Below, one piece after another: positions 1-9,500 of a stretch of 13,714 nucleotides of DNA. Positions within the stretch are counted from its first letter, which is position 1. The number at the start of each line of letters is the position of its first letter. Origin of the DNA: Bacteroidales bacterium (GTDB lineage: Bacteria; Bacteroidota; Bacteroidia; Bacteroidales; Paludibacteraceae); assembly GCA_900768725.1 (NCBI GenBank), contig CAAGDU010000121.1:1-13714 (forward strand), in the 5' to 3' direction. The notes beneath the pieces were generated by a model that worked only from the letters and a program-made list of their open reading frames with translations, had not been told where the DNA came from and ran no database searches. The translations under genes were made by a program, and so were the position numbers.

Positions 1-101
1 CCAAATTTTTCGTGTAACTTACTAACTTTCAATACTTCAAAGAACGATTTATATAATGTTTAGTGGACAGCAATGAACGATACCACCAAATAAGTTTATA
101 C

Positions 102-125
102 AAAAGGTGGTAAAATGCACCTTTT
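102..125. terminator. Hairpin, possible terminator of an unseen upstream gene
   Basis: A perfect 8-bp inverted repeat is seen: AAAAGGTG (102-109), an 8-base loop, and CACCTTTT (118-125). Being A-rich on the left and T-rich on the right, it could stop transcription in either direction. A competing pairing exists between TACCACC (81-87) and GGTGGTA (106-112), so the two stems exclude each other as in an attenuator. No coding region is visible upstream within the window, so the role is inferred from structure only. Confidence 0.35.
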
Positions 126-167
126 AGAGGAAATTGTGTTGTGCTAAGGATGAAATACCGCGCTACG

Positions 168-198
168 CTGTCCGGGGACGCAGGCGTCCCCGCCTGCT
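168..198 (-). repeat. Dispersed GC-rich palindromic element, upstream copy 1
   Basis: The core is GCAGGCG-tccc-CGCCTGC (180-197), a perfect 7-bp stem with a 4-base loop. The 20 bases at 179-198 are the exact reverse complement of 289-308 and 6858-6877. The flank at 168-178 carries a TGTCCGGG-type edge that recurs next to the other copies. It resembles REP-like palindromic repeats; the family name is unknown to me. Strand is given relative to the copy inside the giant gene. Confidence 0.75.
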
Positions 199-288
199 GA
201 TAGACCGCCTGCTGCATGCAGAGCAACCGTTTCACTATCCGACTGCTTAGTACTTGGTGGTGTATCTGTTTTTCAGTGTGCAGTTTTT

Positions 289-317
289 AGCAGGCGGGGA
301 CGCCTGCGCACCCGGTA
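289..317 (+). repeat. Dispersed GC-rich palindromic element, upstream copy 2
   Basis: The palindromic core GCAGGCG-ggga-CGCCTGC occupies 290-307. It is followed by CACCCGGT. The 28 bases at 289-316 are identical to 6858-6885 inside the giant coding region. It lies in non-coding DNA about 280 bases before the giant gene and on the same strand as the in-gene copy. Confidence 0.8.
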
Positions 318-320
318 TTA

Positions 321-381
321 CCCCCTTACCCCCTCCCCGTCCCGATAGGTCGCGATAAACAAAGCGGGGCGGGGAGGGGGT
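321..381. other. GC-rich 17-bp hairpin with minus-strand G-quadruplex motif
   Basis: The 17 bases at 328-344 are complementary to 365-381 with one mismatch (a G-T pair in RNA), around a 20-base loop. The bottom strand of 321-343 reads as four G-tracts of 3, 4, 5 and 5 with loops of 2, 1 and 3 bases, which fits the usual quadruplex pattern. The top strand at 366-380 has three further G-tracts. In RNA it would be very stable. Whether it is transcribed is unclear, since the promoter seen for the giant gene lies downstream at 516-546. Confidence 0.65.
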
Positions 382-515
382 TTGCGTACCCGGACAGCCG
401 AAGGCGGTCTTTCAACGTAGTGGTCGGACAGTGAAACGATCAGGCAGCGTAGCGGTCTAATAGTATTAAAAATGGGCTTTCTTAATAATTGTATTCTTTT
501 TCATAATGAGTAGGC

Positions 516-546
516 TTGCGGGTATGGAAAAATAGCAGTAATTTTG
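516..546 (+). promoter_or_regulatory. Bacteroidota-type promoter for the giant gene
   Basis: TTG (516-518), a 20-base spacer, then TAATTTTG (539-546) fits the primary sigma factor pattern of Bacteroidota (TTG, about 19-21 bases, TAnnTTTG). Transcription would begin near 552-554, giving a leader of roughly 43 bases. The leader is A-rich and has no Shine-Dalgarno sequence, as is usual in this phylum. The spacing equals that of the promoter at 12309-12339. Confidence 0.7.
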
Positions 547-595
547 CAGTCGGAAATAAAAATGCAATAAAATCTTTCAAAAACGTAACAAACTT

Positions 596-3500
596 ATGAA
601 AAATCTTAATATGAGTACATTTAAGTGGTTAGTGGCTCGTGGGCAGTGGTTAGTGGTTAGTCTCTTGCTGGTGATGGCAGGCACTATACAGGCGCAGCAG
701 TTGCCGAACGCGAGTTTCGAGGACTGGAGCGGAGCGCCGTTTGACGGCAACATACAACCTGCGAGTTGGAACGTGAGCAACGTAACGCAGTTTGGTTTTA
801 AGTTTAATTTTGCTTATCAGGAGGCAGGGCACACGGGCAGTTACTGTCTGCGCGTGCAAGACCGCGAGATTGGTGCCGCAGGTATCACAGAGGTAAGCCC
901 CGGCTATTTCTCGCTGGGTCAGCCGTGGGTGTATATCGAGAGCCTGACGAAGGTGTCGTATGCTACGGCGGGTACGGAAGGGGGTATGAGTTTCACCTAC
1001 CGCCCCGACTCGATGTCGGTGTGGATAAAGCGCACGGGAAACAACACCGACAAGGAGGATTTTTATCTGCTGTACTATGCGTGGTCGGGTACAGCGCAAA
1101 GCAGTAAATACAAAGGCAAGAACGGTAGTTGTACATCGGTAACGAAGACCAACGAGGAGAGCGACGTGCGTATCGCGCTGGACGGTAACGAGTGCGGTAC
1201 CGACCAGAAAGCCAATCAGATAGCGGAGGGTATGTGGCGCGAGCGCAAGACCTACGGCAATTGGACGAACATCAAGGTGCCGATTTACTATTTCAACAAC
1301 GATGCGCCGACGATGATGAACATCATCTTCTCGGCGAGCAACTACCCCAATTATCGCGCGAACTCGGGTCTGTACGACGGCAACTCGCTGTGGGTGGACG
1401 ATGTGTCGCTCATCTACTCATCGAAGATACAGAAACTCTATATCGACGACAAGGAGTGGAAGGGCTTTGACCCGAACAACACCACGGGCGAGCAGGTCTA
1501 TTCGCTCGGGCAGAACGCGACCGCGCTGCCGAAGATAGAGGCGAAGCGAGGTATCGGTACGCTGACCAATGCGCACGGCGAGACGGCGAACTTTACGGGC
1601 AGGACGTTGAGCGGCAGCGAGATTACCATCGCCAATGGCGTGATAGACGGTGCGCCGACCACCATCACGGTGCGGGCGGAAGACGGCAGCAGCACCACCA
1701 CATATAAGATAAAGTTTGTGCGTGCAGCGAGCACCAACTCGAAGTTAGCGGGCTTGTCGGTCAACGATGAGCCGATTGCGTCTTTCAATGCGAATACGCT
1801 TAACTACACTTATGAGTTGCCTTACGGCACAACGGATGTGCCTGTGGTAACCGCCGAGAAAGCAGAGGACGGACAGACGGTGAGCATCACGCAGCCGACC
1901 TCTACCACGGGCAAAGCGACCATCGTGGTAACGGCGGCGGACAAGAAGACTACCTCGACTTATACGATACAGTTCTCCGTGGCGCTGCTGGCGGATAACA
2001 CGTTGAAAGACATCAAGGTGAACGGTAACTCTGTTTCGGGATTCACCCCCACGCAGACCATCTACCGCGTGTCGTTGCCCGTGGGAACGACCGACATGCC
2101 TGATGTAGAGGCTGTGTCGGCTTATCCCGCCGGTGCGCAGACTATCACGCATACCCCGCCCGCACAGGTGGAAGGCGGGCAGTACCAGATATCCGTTACC
2201 ACGCCCGGCAACCCCGTGGCAAAAGTGTATAAGTTGAACTTCAAGTTGGAGGCATCGTCGTACACCTACCTGAGCGACTTGCAGATGGGCGGGTATATCA
2301 CGGATTTTCAACCTGAACAACTGACCTATTATGTGAACTTGCCTTTGGGAACGACCGAGTTGCCGCAAGTAACCTACACTGAGGGCGACTCGTATCAGAC
2401 GGTAACCGTGGAGTATGGCGGGTTAGACGGCACCACGCGCGTCATCGTTACAGCAGCCAACGGCGACCAGAGTGTCTATAAAATCGTGGTCAGCACCGAG
2501 AAGTCGGATGTGAAGACGCTGCAAAACATCCTTTTAGACGGCATGCCGTTGGAGGGTTTCTCCCCCGACAAGGTGCAGTACAACATGGAACTGCCTATCG
2601 GCACGGAGACACTGCCGACAATCACGGTGGAGCAAGGCGATGAGTATCAGACGGTAAGTATCGTAACCGGCGGGCTCAACGGTACTACCCGTATCACCGT
2701 AACCGCAGGCAATGGTGATACGAAGGTCTATCAGATTAAGTTCACCGTGCTCCAAGCCACGAACAACACGCTGCGTATGATTACGCTGGACGGCGAGGAC
2801 TTGGAGGGCTTCGACCCCGAGGTGATTGAATATACCATCCACCTGCCGATGGGCACGACCAAGCAGCCCGAGGTGGGCTGGACGCCTAATGACGAATACC
2901 AGACCGTCAGCGTGCGCAAGGGTAGCGCCATCACCGACGACGTGAAGATTACCGTGCGCCCGCAGAGCGGCGCAAGCCGCACCTACACGCTCCATTTCAC
3001 GCTGGAGGTGAGCGGCAACACCGCACTCGCGATGATTTACTTGGACGGCGACTCGTTGCAGGGCTTCCATGCGGACACGCTGCACTATACAGACACCTTG
3101 CCCGCCGGCGTGAGCGAAGTGCCTTCGATTACCTACGACAAAGGCGATGAAGTGCAGAAAGTGCTGGCTATTGCAGAAGGATATGTCCATACGCTGACGG
3201 TTACCGCTCCCAGCGGTGCCAAGCGGACCTACACTATCACTTTTGTGGTGCAAAAGTCGGAGAACGCCTTTCTGAAGATGATTTTCTTAGACGGCGACTC
3301 GTTGCCGGGCTTCGATAAGAACATGCTTGCCTACGAGGTGGAATTGACCACTTCCACTTGCCCCGCCATCACGGTGGATAAGGAGAACGGGCAGCAGGTA
3401 ACCATCACTGCGCCCTACGGCGAGGGCACGGCGCGTATCCGCGTACAGCCCGAGCAGGGTGCTGCCAACACCTACACCATCCTCTTTACCAAAGCCGCAC

Positions 3501-6500
3501 AGACGACGGTGCAGTTGCAGAATATCCTGCTTGATGGTGCGATGATAGCGGGCTTCTCGCCCTCCAAGACCGACTACACGGTGGAATACGAGGGCACGCG
3601 CCCCTTGCTGACATGGCAAGCCGGCGAGGGGCAGACGGTGCAACGACTGGAGAAGCAAGACACCGTGCTGCTGGTGGTATCTGCTGGAGCGGACTATGCC
3701 ACCTATACCGTTGCGTTCCGCCGCACGCTGAGTGCCGATGCTACCTTGGCGGCTATCCTGCTGGACGACGCGCCGATGGCGGAGTTCCTGCCTACGACCA
3801 CCGACTATACCATTCACCTGCCTGCGGGTGCGATGCTGCCTGTGGTAACCTACCGAGCAGGACACCCCGCGCAGACCATCGTGATGGGCGAGTTGCTGCC
3901 CATGCAGACGGGGATTATCGTGCAAGCCGAGAACGGCGAAAGCACAACTTATACGGTAACCTTTGAAGTGGCACTCTATTCGGACGCTACGCCGGCGGAT
4001 TTGCAGGTGGAGGGGCACACGCTGAATTATCAGCCGACTCAAACTGAATACGCACTCACATTAGACGAGGGTAAGCCGCTGCCCGCCCTGCACTACACGG
4101 CGCGGGAGGGACAGCGCGTGGTGGTGAGCGAGCCGAACGACAACGAGCAGCGAGTAACCGTTACCGCCGAGAATGGCACTATTGTTACATATATAATAAG
4201 GTACGCGCGCACGGTATCGGACAACGCGCTGCTGGCGGACATCTTGCTGGACGGCGTGTCGCTGGCAGGCTTTGCGCCTGACCGCTTTGCATATGCCGAC
4301 ACGCTGCCTATGCGCACAAAGACTGTGCCGAGTGTGTTCCCCGTGGGACAGTTGCCCGGGCAGACCATCACCACCTATTTTAGTGCGCCCGATGGGATAA
4401 CGAAGATTCATGTGGAAGCTCCCAACGGCACTACCACGCAAGACTACACCATCACCTTCCCTCTGCGCAAGTCGAGCAACGCCGCCCTTAGAGACTTATA
4501 CCTTAATAGCGAAGATGATGTGGAACTCCGTTTCCATCCCGACTCGCTCCACTACACCGTGCTCATGCCCTACCAAGCGACGGCGGTGCCGCAGATGACC
4601 TACGATGCGTCGGCGGAGCAGACGGTGGAGATAGTGTCGCGTCCGTTAGGCGAGACCAGCGAGATACGCGTACACGCCGAGGACGGCTCGGAGCGCGTCT
4701 ATACCGTGCTGTTTCAAAAGCAATACAGCGCGAAGAGCAACCTGCTGGACTCGCTCATCATCGTGGAAACGGGGGCTGTGCTGCCCGTGAACACCCTCAC
4801 GCAGACGGTATCGTTGCCCTACGGCACGCGCAATATGACCATACGCTACAAGAAAGCCTTCGACGAGCAGACCGTATGGGTGCAGCCAGGCGGTATCAAC
4901 AAGCCAACCGTCATCACCGTGCAGAGCAACCGTCCTAACGAAGAGGCGGTAACCTATACGCTGACCCCTGCTGTGGTAACGCAAAACCCCGCTACGCTAA
5001 TCGGTATCACCGTGGACGGCATCGCCCTTGCAGACTTCGACCGCAACCGCTTCACCTATATCTGCAACCGCACCTCCGCCAATACACCGCAGGTGCTGAC
5101 CACGCAAGAGAGTGGGGTGCAGATGAATGTGGTAAGTGATGTGTGGCACTGGCAGGCAAAAGTCTCTGCCGAGGGCTATGAGAATACATACACCATTTAT
5201 TTCCACTATCCTAACGAAGTGTTGCCCAATGGGGAGTTTACAGAATGGACAACTACAACGTATAGCGGCAATAAGCCTGTTGGATGGAATGCACCATCGG
5301 ATTATTTGGATAAGGGGTATGCAAAGGATGTTTGTCAAAAGAATGGGGCATCGGAAGTAAAGATGGTAACTGCTTATGATTGGGGGTTAGGTAGTGCGTT
5401 CCCTGCGGTTATCAATATAGCGAATATGGAGGCATACAATGCTGTGGCAGGTGCATCACGCGTAGTCCCCTATGGCTTTATCGCATTCCATAACACGCCG
5501 GATAATGCCACGATGCGGTATTATTACAAAAGGAAAGATAGCAGTGCAGATGGTGCATTGTTTGAGTATATCTTCTATGATTCCAATGGTGCTCCCCATT
5601 CCAAGAGGCAATTGGAATCTGCCACTACTTCCGATTATGTGGAGCGCACGATTGCTCTACAAACCGATGGAATATCGGTGTTTGGTATGGATATTATCAT
5701 AGACCCGACAGGTATGTACCCGTTGACGAAGAAGGATTGTGAACTCTATATCGATTACCTACGTTTCTCGTACAATAGCACGCTGACAAGCATGAATGTC
5801 AATGGAAAAACCGCCACAAAATCGGGCAATGCGTTCAAGGTGCAACTGGATAGCGAAGAAACCGACCTGCCGACACTTTCGTTTGTGGGTGAGGTGAGCG
5901 ATCAAGCGCAACAGATTACTTGGACAGAATATCCCGACTCGGAGGGCTGCCAGCATCGCAAAGCCACCATCATCAACTACGCCGAGGATGGCACCCATAC
6001 CGACTACACGCTGACCGTCCTGCGACCGCGCAACACGACCAACACCCTTGCCGACCTCCTTGTGGATGGCGTATCGATGGCGGGGTTCAATGCTACCACG
6101 GTGAACTACACCCTCACCCTGCCCGCGAATAGCCCTCTACCCTCCGTGCAACCTTTGTTGGCAAATGGACTGCAAAGCGTTACTACCTCGTTCAGCAACA
6201 ACGTGCTCTCTATCAAGGTTAAGCCGGAGATGGGCGGCAGCAAGACCTATAAGATTACATTCCGGCATGCCCCCTCCAACAACACTACGTTGGCGGCGCT
6301 TGCAGGCGTGCCCGATTTCGCTGCGGACACCCGCGACTATACGATCAACGCCGATGCTATGCCTGCTTTGCACTTCACCAAGCAGAGCGACGCACAGACG
6401 GTCGAACTAACGCGCCCTACGGCAGACAAAGCCATTATCACGGTTACGGCGGAAGACGGCGTTTCGCGAGGCATCTATACCATCACCTTGCAACAACCGA

Positions 6501-9500
6501 TGCCTACCACCAGCGGACAAATCAAGGATATGAAGGTGAACAACAAGCCGTGGACGGAGTTCACCTCTACCAAATACAACTACACCTATGCGCGCCCTGA
6601 GGATGTGCAGTTCACCCGCGTGGACGATGCCGACTCCGTGGTCTTCGTGCAGTCGCCGGTGGATATGCGCTGGTTGGTCTATGGCTCCGAGCAGCACACC
6701 TATACGCTCACCTATCCGAGCGACCTCTCTTCGAATGCTCATCTTGCTGCGGTGCTGGTGGATGGCGTCGAGTACCCCAACTTCCTGCCCTCCGTGGCTG
6801 ACCAGACCATTGAGGTATCTACCGCCCGTGACACTGTCGGGGCATCCCCAGTGGTTAAGCAGGCGGGGACGCCTGCGCACCCGGTCTACACCCTCTCGTG
6901 GGTGCGCGCGGAGGAGACCCAGCAAGTGGCATACACCTTCGATGAGGCGACCCATACCTACACCGTTACCGTAACGGCGGAGGACGGCACAACGACCTTC
7001 ACCTACCATTTTGCCATACAGATGCGCCTATCTGACGATGCTACCTTGCGAGGCATTTATATCGATAGTGTCCTGCTGCCCGAGTTCACACCGGACCAAG
7101 AAACCTATACCTATATTATACCGGTCGGTGCTACCAAACTGCAGGAGCCGCAGATGCCTTCCGTATTCTACCAAAAGAATCACTCGGGGCAGACTATTGC
7201 GCTGACCGCCGGCTCCCTCGGTATCCCCACCACCATAGAGGTGCTGGCGGAGGACGGACTGACGAGCAAGCAATACGAACTGACCATAGAAGCCGAGCCG
7301 AGCCACTGCGCTACCCTTACAGGCATCCTCGTCAATGGAAAGCCTCTGCCGTCTTTCGCACCTACGCGGACATACTATTCAGCCCAAACGGCGGACAGCG
7401 AAGTGAACCTGCAATGGACGAGTGATGATGCGTTCCAAACGGTAACAATGCTAAAGGACGGCAACCGCTACACCATCCATGTGCTTGCGCAGGACGGCAT
7501 CAACTATGCTGACTACTATGTGGATGTGTATGCCGAGTCGCTGTCGGATGAGGCTACGCTGGCGAATATTTGGCTCAACGGATTTTCGTTCAGTGAGTTT
7601 GAGCCGGTGCTAAACCCGCGCCTCGGCTTCTCGCCCATGCAGCAGGCATATACCATCAACCTGCCGAGCGGCACCACCCGCCTGCCCGATGTCTCTGCCG
7701 CCCTCGTGGAAGACGGGCAGACCTTAGCGATACGTACTGAGGAGATGGCAATCTATCTGGACGTTACCGCGCCCGATGGAGTTAGCACGAATACCTATTC
7801 TCTTTTCTTCAGTATGCCTCAATCAACCAACGCGCAGTTGAGCATGATTTACATAGGCGATGAGGAACTGTCGGACTTTGACCCTGCTACGTATTACTAC
7901 CTCGTTACCCTGCCTGTGGGCGTGCACAGCCTGCCCGAGGTGCTCACCCGCAAGGGGGAGACCGCGCAGACGGTAACTATGACCACCGAGAGTGAGGGTG
8001 AGACACCGTTCGTGAGCATCAAAGTGTTGGCAGAAGACCAAACAACGACCACCACCTACACCGTAGCGTTCCGCTACACGCTCTCCGAGGCAGACACCTT
8101 GCAGATGATTTACGCCGATGGCATGCCGTTGCCCGATTTCTCGCCCGTTTTGCATACCTACGCCTATACCCTGCCCGTGGGGGCGATGCAGTTCCCCGAC
8201 CTGTCGTGGGACGAGGCGGATGCATGGCAAACTGTGCGTATGGATACCACTCTGCTCACGGGGCACCAACTGATGCGCCGTATTACCGTTACTGCCGAGA
8301 GCGGACGCACCTCGGTCTATACCGTAGCATACGAGCGGCTACTCTCCGATGTGGACACATTGCAGATGATTCTTTTAGACGAAAAGCCGCTGGACAGCTT
8401 CCGCGCCGACAGCACATTCTATCTTGTTACCCTCGCAGAGGACGCCGAGCGTCTGCCCGCGGTAGGTTATATAGAGGGCGATGCTGACCAGACCATTGCA
8501 GTTCGTTACGAGGCGGTGGCATACAGCACCGACTCCGTGGCGCAAATCACCGTCCGCGCCGCCAACGGAAACACCCGCGTCTATACCGTTCGCTTCACGA
8601 GGGCGCTGTCGAACGACACCGGCTTGCAGATGATTTACATCGACGGCACACGGCTTGCTAACTTCGACGAGGAGAAATACACCTACCGTATCCCCTTGCC
8701 CGTGGAGGTTACCGTGCTGCCGATGGTAACGGCGGAGAAGAAAGAACCCGCGCAGCAGGTTACTATCCAGCGCGATGCCGACACGGTGCGTATAGCCGTG
8801 GTAGCCGAGGACACCGCCTTCACCGCCACCTACACCCTCGTCTTTGAGCACCTGAAGTCCGGCAACACCCTGCTCGCCGACCTGCAACTGCAATACACTG
8901 AAGATGCTGCTGCGGCGGAGTTATCCCCCGCCTTCAGCCCCGAGCACTACGACTATGCCGTTACCTTGCCCTATGGTGTGAGCGACTTGCCGACCATCCT
9001 GCCCGTGAAGAGCGACGAGGAGCAGAAAGTGGAGGTTTCTGAGCCGCAGATGATTGGTGGGGGTGCTACAAGACAAGCAATTATCACTATTACTGTTACC
9101 GCACCCAACGAGGAAGACCAAGCCGCTTACACCATCACTTTCACCTTTGCGCAGAACGACGACGCGCGCTTGACGGCAATCTACCTCCGCGGTGAGTTAC
9201 TCACCGGATTCCACCCCGACACGCTGGAATACACACTTTCATACCCCGCCCACAGCACGGAGAAGGACTTCGCTACTGCGGCGGATGTACGTGCGGAGTT
9301 GTCCGATACCCTTGCTACCCTTGACCTCTCCATGGACGATGCGGGTACGATTCTCCTTAGCGTAACGGCGCAAGACGGCTCCAATCGCACGTACTCCGTC
9401 CGTCAGCAGATTATGCTCGATACCGACAATGCGCTCCGTATGATTTACCTCGACGACGCGCCGTTGGCGGGCTTCGACTCCGAGCAGGAGTTCTATACCT

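Larger units (their letters stand above)
201..459. repeat. Imperfect inverted-repeat cluster upstream of the giant gene
   Basis: The left arm (201-243) and right arm (423-459) are imperfect reverse complements. TAGACCGC (201-208) pairs with GCGGTCTA (452-459), and CGTTTCACTATCCGAC (228-243) matches the reverse complement of 423-438 at 15 of 16 bases. The spacing between the conserved blocks differs between arms. Between the arms lie a palindromic element copy and a GC-rich hairpin. It could be a MITE-like non-autonomous element or a nest of several palindromic repeats. No target-site duplication or transposase is seen. Confidence 0.55.

Noticed and set aside
29..235. Minus-strand frame of 68 codons in the upstream region
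   Set aside because: It runs through the palindromic element (QQAGTPASP there parallels the in-gene KQAGTPAHP) and A+T-rich DNA. No domain, signal or promoter supports it.
289..317. CRISPR repeat
   Set aside because: Copies are dispersed thousands of bases apart, in both orientations, without regular spacers.
201..459. Invertible phase-variable promoter
   Set aside because: The inverted arms are imperfect and differ in spacing. The promoter for the giant gene (516-546) lies outside them, no promoter-like box is seen between them, and no recombinase gene is present.
1745..4441. Several long open frames on the minus strand of the giant gene
   Set aside because: They are explained by the G+C-rich, repetitive codons of the plus-strand gene. 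None has a recognisable domain, and the plus-strand repeats are conserved at protein level.
6839..6900. Frameshift or assembly error at the embedded palindrome
   Set aside because: The frame stays open on both sides, the repeat motif resumes in phase, and the 28 bases match another locus exactly, so a sequence error is not needed.
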